From: Dysgonomonas sp. UBA5412
Lineage (GTDB): Bacteria; Bacteroidota; Bacteroidia; Bacteroidales; Dysgonomonadaceae
Length of the DNA: 64,000 bases
Assembly: GCA_002409595.1 (NCBI GenBank)
Contig: DHNQ01000016.1
Coordinates: forward strand, 203,364 to 267,363
Direction of reading: 5' to 3'
The notes under the pieces were generated by a model. The model did not search any database. It saw only the letters and a list, made by a program, of their open reading frames with translations, and had not been told where the DNA came from. This document shows positions 27,293 to 36,741 of this stretch, piece by piece. Made by a program: the position numbers and the translations under genes. Each line of letters starts with the position of its first letter. The first letter of the stretch is position 1.

Positions 27293-27961
27293 TTAACCCA
27301 GAGTATTCTTCATTTCCATATTGACCTTATATACTTCATCTATCGAAACGATAGCTTTAGACACTTTATCAATATCCTGCCCTTCCTTCGTCCAGAGAGA
27401 AGGATAAAAAGTGTATGCTTGATCGGGGCTTAATTCTGCAACATCATTTCGCCAATCTTGCCAGCGAAGCCCTTCGTAGAAATCATCCAAATCTGTTTCG
27501 AAACAAAACAAAAGGAATTGGCTATATCCTATTTCCATTGGTAACCAATCTAAAGTGTCGGGACTGAAATAATATATATTACCCGTATCGTTACCGAAAA
27601 AGCCTCCGTTAATAGCATAAAATCCGCCAACAACATCGTCTGCCATCAACAGGTATGGAGCAGCATCTCCAAATTCATCAAAGGTTTTTCCCTGATTCCA
27701 GTCGGGTAAAGTACGTTTCATTAGATTGCAGCCGGATCCGAGAATACGTATCCAACCATTATCAACAAGCAAGCCTCCTGTATTATATACAACAGCCCCC
27801 ATTAGCGAACGTGTTGTTACTTGCATGTTGACCAGAGAAGATTGCGCTCGTTGAAGATCACAAGGCAGAACATCTACCTTGTTTTTAGCCATACTGATCC
27901 ATTCGTTTATAATCGGCCAACCGGGATCATCTGTATTAACAAGCTCTTCCAGCGTACGCAT
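27293..27961 (-). CDS. DUF2625 family protein
   Basis: This 222-aa cytoplasmic protein is recognised by MRTLEELVNTDDPGWPIINE, GGLLVDNGWIRILGSGC and DVVGGFYAINGGFFG, which are typical of DUF2625. The function is unknown. The start at the MRTLEEL methionine is preferred because a -7 box (TAATTTTG) lies between it and the longer upstream frame, so the longer frame would begin before the transcription start. It is the first gene of an operon with pbuX, xpt and rsmE. Confidence 0.82.
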   Translation of the reverse strand: MRTLEELVNTDDPGWPIINEWISMAKNKVDVLPCDLQRAQSSLVNMQVTTRSLMGAVVYNTGGLLVDNGWIRILGSGCNLMKRTLPDWNQGKTFDEFGDAAPYLLMADDVVGGFYAINGGFFGNDTGNIYYFSPDTLDWLPMEIGYSQFLLFCFETDLDDFYEGLRWQDWRNDVAELSPDQAYTFYPSLWTKEGQDIDKVSKAIVSIDEVYKVNMEMKNTLG

Positions 27962-27984
27962 ACCTGATTTTTGATATAAAGATG

Positions 27985-27992
27985 CAAAATTA
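27985..27992 (-). promoter_or_regulatory. -7 promoter box for the DUF2625-pbuX-xpt-rsmE operon
   Basis: The minus strand reads TAATTTTG, 23 bp before the chosen ATG. It decides the start codon of the DUF2625 gene. Confidence 0.6.
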
Positions 27993-28141
27993 GTATAAAT
28001 TATTAGGATAATAAAAGAATTGACTTCAAACATTCTACTTCCGATTGTTGTATTAACAAATCCAAGAAAATAACACCCCTTTCTTTTGAGAAATTATTAC
28101 TACTTATAAAAGTAAAGCATAAACAAGTAAAAAGTATTTTG

Positions 28142-28149
28142 TATTTTTG
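28142..28149 (+). promoter_or_regulatory. -7 promoter box for valS
   Basis: TATTTTTG, a full TAnnTTTG match, 29 bp before the valS ATG. Confidence 0.55.
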
Positions 28150-28178
28150 CCTCTTAAAAATCTCGTTTTATTGTTAAT

Positions 28179-30794
28179 ATGGAAATTGCAAGTAAATACA
28201 ATCCTGCTGAAGTAGAGGATAGATGGTACAAATACTGGTTGGAAAACAAACTGTTTCATTCCGAACCGGATGGTCGCGAACCTTATACTATTGTTATTCC
28301 TCCACCAAACGTCACCGGTGTACTACACATGGGACATATGCTAAACAATACGATTCAGGATATACTTGTACGTCGTGCCCGAATGATGGGGAAGAATGCC
28401 TGTTGGGTTCCGGGTACAGACCATGCCTCTATTGCGACTGAAGCAAAAGTGGTAAACAAACTGGCATCGGAAGGCATCAGCAAAAAAGACCTGTCGCGTG
28501 ATGAGTTTTTGAAACATGCGTGGGACTGGACTCACAAGCATGGAGGCATTATCCTTGAGCAATTAAAGAAGTTAGGTGCTTCATGCGATTGGGAGCGAAC
28601 ATGTTTTACTTTAGACGAGAAGCGTTCCGAAAGCGTTATCAAAGTTTTTGTAGACTTATATAACAAAGGGCTTATTTATCGTGGTATTCGCATGGTAAAT
28701 TGGGATCCGTCTGCACAAACAGCAGTTTCGGACGAAGAGGTAATCCACAAAGAAGAACACGGAAAACTATATTATATTCGTTACAAGATAGAAGGCGAAG
28801 ATGGATATGCAGTAGTAGCTACGACTCGCCCCGAAACTATTTTTGGAGACATTGCCGTTTGCATCAATCCGAACGATCCGAAAACAGCATACATGAAAGG
28901 CAAAAAGGTAATCGTGCCGATAGTAAATCGTGTAGTTCCTATCATCGAGGATGAATATGTTGATATGGAGTTCGGAACAGGATTTTTGAAAGTAACTCCT
29001 GCCCATGATGTAAATGACTACACGCTGGGACAGAAACACAATTTGGAAGGAATTGATATATTTAATGATAATGGAACATTGAATGTTCACGGACTTCAAT
29101 ACGAAGGAATGGATCGTTTCGATGTACGCAAAAAAATAGAGAAAGATCTTCAAGAACTAGGGTTATTAGAAAAAGCCGAAGCCTATACGAATAGCGTAGG
29201 ATATTCGGAACGTACACATGTGCCTATCGAACCAAAACTGTCGATGCAGTGGTTCTTAAAGATGGAGCATTTAGCCAAACCGGCTCTTGATGCAGTAGAA
29301 AACGATACAATAAAGTTTTATCCTGCAAAGTTCAAGAATACTTATCGCCATTGGATGGAAAATATAAAAGATTGGAACATCAGCCGCCAACTTTGGTGGG
29401 GGCATCGGATACCGGCTTATTATCTTCCTGAAGGAGGCTTTGTGGTGGGAGAAACTGCCGAAGATGCTTTGAAAGAGGCAAAGAAGATCAATTCGAATCT
29501 GAATATGGAAGACCTACGTCAAGACGAAGACTGCCTCGACACATGGTTCTCTTCTTGGCTTTGGCCAATCTCCGTTTTTGACGGTATTAACAATCCGGAT
29601 AATGAGGAGATCAAATATTACTATCCAACCAACGATCTAGTTACCGGACCGGATATTATATTCTTTTGGGTAGCACGCATGATTATGGCAGGCTATGAAT
29701 ATAGAGGCGAAGCTTGCTTCCACAATGTATATTTTACCGGAATTGTACGAGACAAAGAAGGACGAAAGATGTCTAAGCAATTGGGAAACTCTCCCGATCC
29801 GCTTGACCTGATAGCCAAATACGGTGCTGATGGTGTTCGCATGGGTCTTTTACTTACAGCCCCTGCCGGTAATGACATCCCATTCGATGAAGCTCTTTGT
29901 GAGCAAGGACGAAACTTCAACAACAAGATATGGAATGCCTTCCGTTTGATTAAGGGATGGGAAGTAGATTCTAATATAGAACAACCTCAGTCTGCTAAAA
30001 TAGCAATTGATTGGTTCAGAAACATATTGGCAAAAACAACAGCCGAGTTAAACGACTCTTTCAGTAAATATCGTTTATCAGAAGCCTTGATGTCAGTCTA
30101 TAAACTATTCTGGGATGAGTTCTCATCTTGGTATCTGGAAATGGTAAAACCTGCTTATCAGAAACCAATAGATACTACAACCTATGCTGCTACATTAGAG
30201 TTTTTCGATTCGCTGCTACGGTTGCTTCATCCGTTTATGCCATTTATCACAGAAGAATTGTGGCAAGCTCTAACTGAAAGAAAAGATGGTGAAAGCATTA
30301 TGGTATCAGACATGCCTAAGGAAACCTCTTTCGACAATGATCTTATAACCTCTTTCGATAGAGTAAAAGGCATCATCGCAGGCATAAGAACAATCCGTTT
30401 ACAGAAGAATATTCCGAACAAAGAGGAAGTATCCTTAGATATTTTGGGAGAGTATGACAATGCCTTTGACAGTGTGATTTCCAAAATGAGCAATCTGTCT
30501 GCTATAAATACAGTCAAGGAAAAAGATCCGACAGCAGTTTCATTCCTTGTTGGTACAACAGAATTCTCCGTACCATTAGGAAATAGCATAGATATAGAGG
30601 CTGAATTAAAAAAACTAAAAGAAGAACTTACATATCTTGAAGGATTCCTTAAATCTGTAACGAACAAGCTTAGTAACGAAAGATTTGTAGCCAATGCAAA
30701 ACCTGAAATTGTAGAAAACGAGCGCAAGAAACAGGCAGATGCAGAAAGTAAGATAAAGACAATAAAAGAAAGCATAGAAAATCTGACCAAGTAA
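28179..30794 (+). CDS. valS: Valyl-tRNA synthetase
   Basis: ValS charges tRNA-Val and edits mischarged threonine. The 871-aa class I synthetase has the HIGH motif in PPNVTGVLHMGHML (about residues 42-55), the editing domain with VVATTRPETIFGD, the KMSKS motif in GRKMSKQLGNSPDP, an anticodon-binding domain, and a C-terminal coiled-coil arm of alternating E/K residues that grips tRNA. It is a single-gene unit with a terminator-like hairpin after it. Confidence 0.98.
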   Translation: MEIASKYNPAEVEDRWYKYWLENKLFHSEPDGREPYTIVIPPPNVTGVLHMGHMLNNTIQDILVRRARMMGKNACWVPGTDHASIATEAKVVNKLASEGISKKDLSRDEFLKHAWDWTHKHGGIILEQLKKLGASCDWERTCFTLDEKRSESVIKVFVDLYNKGLIYRGIRMVNWDPSAQTAVSDEEVIHKEEHGKLYYIRYKIEGEDGYAVVATTRPETIFGDIAVCINPNDPKTAYMKGKKVIVPIVNRVVPIIEDEYVDMEFGTGFLKVTPAHDVNDYTLGQKHNLEGIDIFNDNGTLNVHGLQYEGMDRFDVRKKIEKDLQELGLLEKAEAYTNSVGYSERTHVPIEPKLSMQWFLKMEHLAKPALDAVENDTIKFYPAKFKNTYRHWMENIKDWNISRQLWWGHRIPAYYLPEGGFVVGETAEDALKEAKKINSNLNMEDLRQDEDCLDTWFSSWLWPISVFDGINNPDNEEIKYYYPTNDLVTGPDIIFFWVARMIMAGYEYRGEACFHNVYFTGIVRDKEGRKMSKQLGNSPDPLDLIAKYGADGVRMGLLLTAPAGNDIPFDEALCEQGRNFNNKIWNAFRLIKGWEVDSNIEQPQSAKIAIDWFRNILAKTTAELNDSFSKYRLSEALMSVYKLFWDEFSSWYLEMVKPAYQKPIDTTTYAATLEFFDSLLRLLHPFMPFITEELWQALTERKDGESIMVSDMPKETSFDNDLITSFDRVKGIIAGIRTIRLQKNIPNKEEVSLDILGEYDNAFDSVISKMSNLSAINTVKEKDPTAVSFLVGTTEFSVPLGNSIDIEAELKKLKEELTYLEGFLKSVTNKLSNERFVANAKPEIVENERKKQADAESKIKTIKESIENLTK

Positions 30795-30815
30795 GATATA
30801 ACCTCAACGATTGTG

Positions 30816-30848
30816 AAGGAGTCCTAAGGAATAAAGACTCCTTTGCTA
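30816..30848 (+). terminator. Probable valS terminator
   Basis: AAGGAGTC at 30816-30823 pairs with GACTCCTT at 30836-30843 across a 12-base loop, 22 bp after the stop codon. The following tract is only moderately T-rich. Confidence 0.55.
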
Positions 30849-30948
30849 TTTAGAAGAAAGAACTCGATTTTTGTACTTTTGAGAATATTTTAGGTTATTA
30901 ATTATTTGTTCTTCCAACAGATATGAATGATTTGTTCAAAAATCGGAC

Positions 30949-30956
30949 TATATTTG
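30949..30956 (+). promoter_or_regulatory. -7 promoter box for rsfS
   Basis: TATATTTG, a full match, 39 bp before the rsfS ATG. Confidence 0.6.
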
Positions 30957-30995
30957 TAGTTTCATATAAAAAATACAGTTTACATAAAATAAAGA

Positions 30996-31355
30996 ATGAA
31001 AGAAGTAAAAAGCTTAGTAAATAATATTGTGGCTGCGTGCCAAGATAAGAAAGCAAAAAACATTGTAATCGTAGACATGACAGAACTACCCGGCACTATC
31101 TGTCAATATTTTGTTATCTGCGAAGGTAATTCTCCAATACAAGTAACAGCAATAGCTGATGAAGTGGTAGACTCGGTAAAGAAAAAGAAGAAAGAACGCC
31201 CATTGTCTTTAGATGGTTTGAGAGAAGGCCGATGGGTAGGTATAGATTATGGTACGGTTATTGTACACGTATTCATTCCTGAGTTGAGAGAATTTTATAA
31301 CATCGAACATTTATGGGCTGATGCCAAGCTGGAATCAATACCTGATGTAGAATAG
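30996..31355 (+). CDS. rsfS: Ribosomal silencing factor RsfS
   Basis: RsfS binds ribosomal protein uL14 and blocks subunit joining when nutrients are short. The 119-aa protein shows the family core KKAKNIVIVDMTELPGTICQ (start), YFVICEGNSPIQVTAIADEV, LDGLREGRWVGIDYG and VIVHVFIPELREFYNIEHLW. It lies 82 bp upstream of ftsH in the same direction, an order common in Bacteroidetes, and the two are probably co-transcribed. Confidence 0.95.
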   Translation: MKEVKSLVNNIVAACQDKKAKNIVIVDMTELPGTICQYFVICEGNSPIQVTAIADEVVDSVKKKKKERPLSLDGLREGRWVGIDYGTVIVHVFIPELREFYNIEHLWADAKLESIPDVE

Positions 31356-31437
31356 CCAACAAAACGCGACTATCGATTGTTATATTTCTCTATAATAAAG
31401 GATAAACGAATCAATACATACGTATTACAAATAGTAT

Positions 31438-33474
31438 ATGGATAATTACAACAAAGGGGATAACAAGAAGCCCCGGTTATCAGGACCGAAAGGACCCAAA
31501 ATCCCATTCAATCTTTATTGGATATACTTGATTGTATTTGGTGCAATCATAGGAATGTATTTCTTCACAGAAAATACCAGCGGGATACAAAAAGAAATTG
31601 CATGGTCCGAATTTCAAGGATATGTAGCTGACAACAGTGTAAGCAAAATTACTGTCGACACCAAAAACAATACCTTACAGGCTGTGGTAAGAAAAGATTC
31701 GGTAAAGCATGTCTTTAAAGGAAATGCAGACAAGGTTGGTGAAAACCCATCGTTGAATGTAAAAATACCTTCATCCGAAATATTTTCGAATTTCTACGAT
31801 AAAGTACAAGCGGAAAAAAATTATGACATAGATGTTAATTACGAGTCTGGAACAAGTCCTTGGGAAATATTGGTAAGTTTCTTACCTATCATTCTTATAT
31901 TCGGATTGTTTATATATATGATGCGCCGTATGTCCGGTGGTGGAAGCGGAGGCGGAGGCGGAGTATTTAGCGTAGGAAAATCTAAAGCTCAGCTATACGA
32001 CAAAGGCTCAGACCTTCGAGTAACATTCAAAGATGTTGCAGGACTATCAGAAGCAAAAGAAGAAATAGAAGAAATTGTAGAATTTCTTAAAAACCCATCT
32101 CGTTATACCGAAATTGGAGGAAAAATCCCTAAAGGAGCCTTACTAGTAGGCCCTCCGGGAACAGGTAAAACCCTTTTGGCAAAAGCGGTTGCAGGGGAAG
32201 CAGATGTTCCATTCTTCTCTCTTTCAGGATCGGATTTTGTCGAAATGTTCGTTGGTGTAGGAGCTTCACGTGTTAGAGACTTATTTAAACAAGCAAAAGA
32301 GAAATCGCCTTGTATCATATTTATAGATGAGATAGATGCTATTGGTCGTGCGCGTGGACGAAATGTAAATATGGGTTCGAATGATGAACGCGAAAATACA
32401 TTGAATCAGTTATTAACAGAAATGGATGGTTTTGGCACTAATAGTGGAATCATCATATTGGCTGCGACAAATAGGGCTGACATTCTGGACAAAGCATTGC
32501 TTCGTGCAGGGCGTTTCGACCGTCAAATTTCGGTAGATTTACCGGATGTTAACGACCGTAAAGATATATTTAAAGTACACCTTCGTCCGATAAAAATTGA
32601 CGATAGTGTAGATATAGAATTTCTTTCACGTCAGACTCCGGGATTTTCGGGTGCAGACATCGCAAATGTTTGTAATGAAGCAGCATTAATAGCTGCCCGA
32701 AAAGGCAAAAAGGTGGTTCAAAAAGAAGACTTTACTAATGCAGTCGACCGTATTGTAGGAGGGCTGGAAAAGAAAAACAAAATAACGACTTTGGATGAGC
32801 GCAAAACAATAGCCATACACGAAGCGGGTCACGCCACCTTAAGTTGGTTTTTGAGATATGCCAATCCATTGGTAAAAGTAACTATTGTACCTCGGGGCAA
32901 GGCTCTTGGTGCAGCATGGTATTTGCCAGAAGAAAGACAGATAACGACAAAAGAGCAAATGCTTGACGAAATGTGTGCCTTACTGGGAGGTCGTGCAGCG
33001 GAAGAAGTGTTTGTCGGACATATTTCTTCGGGAGCAGCCAATGACTTGGAACGTGTAACGAAGCAGGCATATGCAATGATATCATATCTTGGCATGAGTG
33101 ACAAAATGCCGAACCTGAGTTATTACGATTCGTCGGGCGAAGCATACGGCTTCACTAAACCATATAGTGAAGAAACTGCTTTGTTGATAGACAAAGAGGT
33201 ACAGGCAATGATAAACGAACAATATGAGCGAGCAAAGCAATTACTGACTCAACATGGGGAAGGACACGCAAAACTTGCAAATCTATTGATAACAGAGGAA
33301 GTGATCTTTGCAGAAGATTTGAAAAAAATATTCGGTGAACGCCAATGGGTATCAAGATCGGAGGAAATACAGAAAGAAACTGAAGCTTTGCCTAAAGATG
33401 TAGAGATAGAAATAAAACAAGGAGAAACTGATCCTCCGGGTATAATTGCTCAAGAAGATCAATCGGGAGAATAA
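31438..33474 (+). CDS. ftsH: ATP-dependent zinc metalloprotease FtsH
   Basis: FtsH degrades membrane and short-lived cytoplasmic proteins as a membrane-bound hexamer. The 678-aa protein has two N-terminal membrane helices flanking a periplasmic domain, a glycine-rich linker near residue 165, and the AAA module with Walker A GPPGTGKT, Walker B IIFIDEID and the second region of homology ATNRADILDKALLRAGRFDR. The protease domain has the zinc motif HEAGH. The C-terminal tail is acidic and longer than in E. coli, as usual in Bacteroidetes. Confidence 0.97.
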   Translation: MDNYNKGDNKKPRLSGPKGPKIPFNLYWIYLIVFGAIIGMYFFTENTSGIQKEIAWSEFQGYVADNSVSKITVDTKNNTLQAVVRKDSVKHVFKGNADKVGENPSLNVKIPSSEIFSNFYDKVQAEKNYDIDVNYESGTSPWEILVSFLPIILIFGLFIYMMRRMSGGGSGGGGGVFSVGKSKAQLYDKGSDLRVTFKDVAGLSEAKEEIEEIVEFLKNPSRYTEIGGKIPKGALLVGPPGTGKTLLAKAVAGEADVPFFSLSGSDFVEMFVGVGASRVRDLFKQAKEKSPCIIFIDEIDAIGRARGRNVNMGSNDERENTLNQLLTEMDGFGTNSGIIILAATNRADILDKALLRAGRFDRQISVDLPDVNDRKDIFKVHLRPIKIDDSVDIEFLSRQTPGFSGADIANVCNEAALIAARKGKKVVQKEDFTNAVDRIVGGLEKKNKITTLDERKTIAIHEAGHATLSWFLRYANPLVKVTIVPRGKALGAAWYLPEERQITTKEQMLDEMCALLGGRAAEEVFVGHISSGAANDLERVTKQAYAMISYLGMSDKMPNLSYYDSSGEAYGFTKPYSEETALLIDKEVQAMINEQYERAKQLLTQHGEGHAKLANLLITEEVIFAEDLKKIFGERQWVSRSEEIQKETEALPKDVEIEIKQGETDPPGIIAQEDQSGE

Positions 33475-33492
33475 GTTCTCTTTTACAAAGAT

Positions 33493-33530
33493 AAAAAGGT
33501 GCAGATTAGTAATACTCTGCACCTTTTTCT
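33493..33530 (+). terminator. ftsH terminator
   Basis: AAAAAGGTGCAGA at 33493-33505 pairs perfectly with TCTGCACCTTTTT at 33516-33528 around a 10-base loop, with the U-tract formed by the stem end. It lies 18 bp after the ftsH stop. Confidence 0.85.
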
Positions 33531-33562
33531 TGTTATAAATACCTTGATACAGTCTTTTTTAG

Positions 33563-33570
33563 TACATTTG
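33563..33570 (+). promoter_or_regulatory. -7 promoter box for cdsA
   Basis: TACATTTG, a full TAnnTTTG match, with a TTG 16 bp further upstream (33544-33546), closer than the usual spacing. It supports a transcription start about 20 bp before the TTG start codon. Confidence 0.55.
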
Positions 33571-33596
33571 TTTAATTAAAATAAAATAGAAAAGTC

Positions 33597-34427
33597 TTGA
33601 AATTACCTAATATTGTAGTTCGCATTCTCGCCGGTATCGTATTCATCGGTGTATTATTAGGAGGAATGCTTATAAACGAATATAGTTTTGTTATTGTATT
33701 TTCGCTAATTACTGTATTATCTTTATATGAATTTTACGGATTAATCGAAAAAACAACGAAAACACACATCCTACACACATGGAATATATTGGCAGGGCTT
33801 TCCTTATTTCTCGGAGCTTTTTCGTATTCCACACATACACCTTCAGCAATTGTATTTACACCCTATGTTATATTTCTGATCATTTTATTCATCAATGAAC
33901 TATATCTGAAACGACCAAACCCGATACAGTCTTTGGCATATTCTTTACTCGGACAAGTTTATATTGCAGGTCCTCTTGCTCTAACGAACTATCTCGTATT
34001 TGCATACGAACCGGGAAGCTATCACTATGTATACATATTGGCATTACTTGTTTTGATATGGATCAATGATACATTTGCCTATCTCACCGGTATGGCTTTT
34101 GGAAAACATCGTTTGTTTGAAAGGATCTCTCCAAAGAAATCATGGGAAGGTTTTGTCGGAGGAGCTATTATTGCAATTCTATCCTCTCTTATCTTTGCTC
34201 ATTTCTATTCCAATCTGTCGATAGCTGCATGGCTTGGATTTGCAGCAATAACAGTAGTATGTGGTACATGGGGAGATTTATTCGAGTCGTTGGTAAAACG
34301 TACTTTAGGAGTGAAAGATTCAGGAACAATGATACCCGGGCATGGAGGCATTTTAGACCGTTTCGACAGCACAATATTAGCTATTCCTTGCGTATTTGTA
34401 TATTTGGTAATAATTACCAGCATTTAG
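33597..34427 (+). CDS. cdsA: Phosphatidate cytidylyltransferase
   Basis: CdsA makes CDP-diacylglycerol, the precursor of all phospholipids, in the inner membrane. The 276-aa protein has about eight hydrophobic helices and the family signature near its C-terminus, VKDSGTMIPGHGGILDRFDS, plus SPKKSWEGFVGGA. The start codon is TTG (ttgaaattacct). The next in-frame ATG would remove most of the first membrane helix, and the -7 box sits 26 bp before the TTG, so TTG is preferred. Confidence 0.94.
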   Translation: MKLPNIVVRILAGIVFIGVLLGGMLINEYSFVIVFSLITVLSLYEFYGLIEKTTKTHILHTWNILAGLSLFLGAFSYSTHTPSAIVFTPYVIFLIILFINELYLKRPNPIQSLAYSLLGQVYIAGPLALTNYLVFAYEPGSYHYVYILALLVLIWINDTFAYLTGMAFGKHRLFERISPKKSWEGFVGGAIIAILSSLIFAHFYSNLSIAAWLGFAAITVVCGTWGDLFESLVKRTLGVKDSGTMIPGHGGILDRFDSTILAIPCVFVYLVIITSI

Positions 34428-34489
34428 CCTAAAAAAGACCCAGAAAAGGATATCTTTTATTCGTCTGTTTTGTATTATAATGACAGAAT

Positions 34490-35380
34490 ATGCTGAACAG
34501 AATAAAATCATATATGATGCCCATAGCTATGTTGCTGGGAGTAATATTGCATGAATATGTTAATATATTGGCATTCTTAACGCCTTATCTCATTGCAATT
34601 ATGCTACTCATCACATATTGCAACATCTCATTCAAGGAAATAAGATTTACAAAATTACATCTCTGGTTGATATTAATTCAGGTAATAGGAGCTGTTGTAT
34701 TTTATTATCTCCTCTACCCCATCCATCCGATAATAGCACAAGCAGCAATGATATGTATTTTTGCTCCCACCGCTACCTCTGCTCCGGTAATTACCGGTAT
34801 GCTGGGTGGCAATGTAGCCAGTCTGACTGCTTTCAGCTTACTTAGTAATATGATCATCGTAATCGTTGCACCTATCCTTTTTGCTCTGACAGGAGAAATT
34901 AGCACAATTTCATTTAGTCACTCAGTATGGATTGTTTTTCAGAAAGTTTTTTTACTACTCTTCTTGCCCTTTTTCGGAGCATTATTGCTACGCAAGTATT
35001 TTCCAAGAATCCGTCACGAAATACAGAAAGCCAAAAGCCTCTCATTTTATTTATGGTCTTTTGCATTAATTATAATTACAGGAAAGACAGTGCAGTTTAT
35101 ATTAGATCAGGAATCTCCGGACTATCGTATCGAAATATCAATTGCAATAATAGCGCTTATAATATGTGTAAGCCAATTTTTATTGGGACGTAAGTTGGGA
35201 TCAATCTGCAATGACACAATTGCCGGAGGACAAGGGCTTGGGCAAAAAAATACGATTCTGGCAATTTGGATGGCACAGACCTATCTGAATCCAATTTCAT
35301 CCATAGGTCCGGGAGCTTATGTGCTTTGGCAGAACATAGTAAATTCGTATCAGGTGTGGAGAAACAGAAAGAATATCTGA
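34490..35380 (+). CDS. Bile acid:sodium symporter (BASS) family transporter
   Basis: This 296-aa protein has nine or ten membrane helices and the BASS-like core: ICIFAPTATSAPVITGMLGG resembles the crossing helix region of bile-acid symporters, and GLGQKNTILAIWMAQTYL the second repeat. Substrates in bacteria include organic anions and pantoate; the one here is unknown. It follows cdsA by 62 bp with no evident terminator, and ends 9 bp from the convergent Nudix-like gene. Confidence 0.8.
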   Translation: MLNRIKSYMMPIAMLLGVILHEYVNILAFLTPYLIAIMLLITYCNISFKEIRFTKLHLWLILIQVIGAVVFYYLLYPIHPIIAQAAMICIFAPTATSAPVITGMLGGNVASLTAFSLLSNMIIVIVAPILFALTGEISTISFSHSVWIVFQKVFLLLFLPFFGALLLRKYFPRIRHEIQKAKSLSFYLWSFALIIITGKTVQFILDQESPDYRIEISIAIIALIICVSQFLLGRKLGSICNDTIAGGQGLGQKNTILAIWMAQTYLNPISSIGPGAYVLWQNIVNSYQVWRNRKNI

Positions 35381-35389
35381 TGTTTAGTC

Positions 35390-36532
35390 CTACTCTACTT
35401 GTAATATCGGATTCTCACCAAATATATCGGATGGCTCTAAGACCATATTTTTAAGATATTCGAATTCAAGTTCAAAACATTCTGCAAAAATTTCATCTGC
35501 AAAGCCGTTCTCAAGTTGCTTTATCGTCCAGAACTTACCATTCATTCTACCTTCCCTCTTTATCTGGTCTTCATCAGCTACTTCGGCTATAAATAGAAAG
35601 ATTAATCGTTTTGTATCTTCGTTCTCAAAAACATATTTCAATAAGAACTTTACAGAAAAATCAACTTCGGGACCAACCATCTGACGTATACTATTACGTG
35701 CAGCCAGATTAATTTCGTGGTTGAAAAGCATGTATTTCTCGAAAGGATAATCTAACTTTCCAGGACTAAGTATATCCTTATGAGGTCGCTCTTGTAAATA
35801 AACTTTAGAGCCGGAAATAAGGGCTACACGAACAACGGGATGAAGAAATTTATTCTTCATATTCAGAGATACACTTTTAGCAATCTTACCCGTTACTTCA
35901 CCTTTTTCTGTTACAATAGGCAGCCATTCTTCTTTTTTGAGCTTCGAGACAATGTTTCCGATTTTAAGAAATTGATAAATACCAACAGCAAGAATGACAA
36001 AAACAGGGATGACAGAAAATATAATAATATCGACTGTATTAACATGTACTATATTGACTCTAAATTGTCTATAAACTAAAACTATAAAGACATGAAATGT
36101 CAGACCATATTGAATCAGGCCGGCTGAATTGTAAAATTCGGTCATTAAAACCTTTTGCACAGGACTCTTTTGACGAAAAAAGTTAGCGGCAACATAAGTT
36201 TTGCTTAACCGCAAAAGCATAAACAAGGATATGATACACAGTTCGCAAACAACAATATAAAACGCATTGCCTGCCCCCAAGTATTTATATGTAAAGAACC
36301 AGATAATGGATGTGAACAGAATTGAAATTGTAGATATATAAAAGGCAATACTGAACCCTTTACTTTTATAGTAACTCCTTATCCAAATCTCGCCAAAAAT
36401 GGCTGTAAGGAAGCTTACTATCAAAGCGTACTCTTCTCTAACACCTATTGTATTCAATACAACAAAAATGACGAACGGAAGCAACCCAAAAACAGGGTTT
36501 GAAACATGTTTTTTTATTCCTTTACTTAGCAT
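35390..36532 (-). CDS. Membrane protein with C-terminal degenerate Nudix domain
   Basis: This 380-aa protein has about six membrane helices in residues 14-195, then a cytoplasmic domain. The domain begins WLPIVTEKGEVTGKIAKSVS and continues HPVVRVALISGSKVYLQERP, the beta-strand entry of IPP-isomerase-like Nudix folds. Where the Nudix box (GX5EX7REUXEEXGU) should be, the sequence is KLDYPFEKYM, then NHEINLAARNSIRQMVG: the REUXEE glutamates are replaced (RNSIRQ). Hydrolase activity is therefore unlikely, and a binding or sensory role is inferred. I know of no characterised homologue. Confidence 0.65.
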   Translation of the reverse strand: MLSKGIKKHVSNPVFGLLPFVIFVVLNTIGVREEYALIVSFLTAIFGEIWIRSYYKSKGFSIAFYISTISILFTSIIWFFTYKYLGAGNAFYIVVCELCIISLFMLLRLSKTYVAANFFRQKSPVQKVLMTEFYNSAGLIQYGLTFHVFIVLVYRQFRVNIVHVNTVDIIIFSVIPVFVILAVGIYQFLKIGNIVSKLKKEEWLPIVTEKGEVTGKIAKSVSLNMKNKFLHPVVRVALISGSKVYLQERPHKDILSPGKLDYPFEKYMLFNHEINLAARNSIRQMVGPEVDFSVKFLLKYVFENEDTKRLIFLFIAEVADEDQIKREGRMNGKFWTIKQLENGFADEIFAECFELEFEYLKNMVLEPSDIFGENPILQVE

Positions 36533-36638
36533 CTTGCGAATTAATTTCCAGAGAACCTATTATGTAAGTTTGTTTTTCCCCAAATAATTGAATAAAATAA
36601 TTTTAATCAACTATTTATATCATTGCGGTTTTTCATTA

Positions 36639-36661
36639 ACATAAACAGCACTCTGTTATGT
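36639..36661. other. Stem-loop downstream of gtrA
   Basis: ACATAAACAG at 36639-36648 pairs with CTGTTATGT at 36653-36661 with one bulged base and a 4-base loop, about 80 bp after the end of the gtrA-like gene. It may end the glycosylation operon, though the T-tract is poor. The rest of the 36533-36741 gap shows nothing I can support. Confidence 0.35.
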
Positions 36662-36741
36662 ATTTAAACAAATGACGGGAAATATTGTTTGTTTCAGTGT
36701 AATATTTGTGATCGAACTAATCTGAATATGTTAATAAAAAT

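Noticed and set aside
25292..27300. Purine riboswitch for pbuX-xpt
   Set aside because: The gaps before pbuX and xpt are only 31 and 17 bp, too short for the aptamer, and none is visible before the DUF2625 gene.
35470..35495. Sequence resembling half of the 21-bp operator (CATTCTGCAAAAATT)
   Set aside because: It is within the coding region of the Nudix-like gene, matches only half of the element, and has no -7 box at the right distance.
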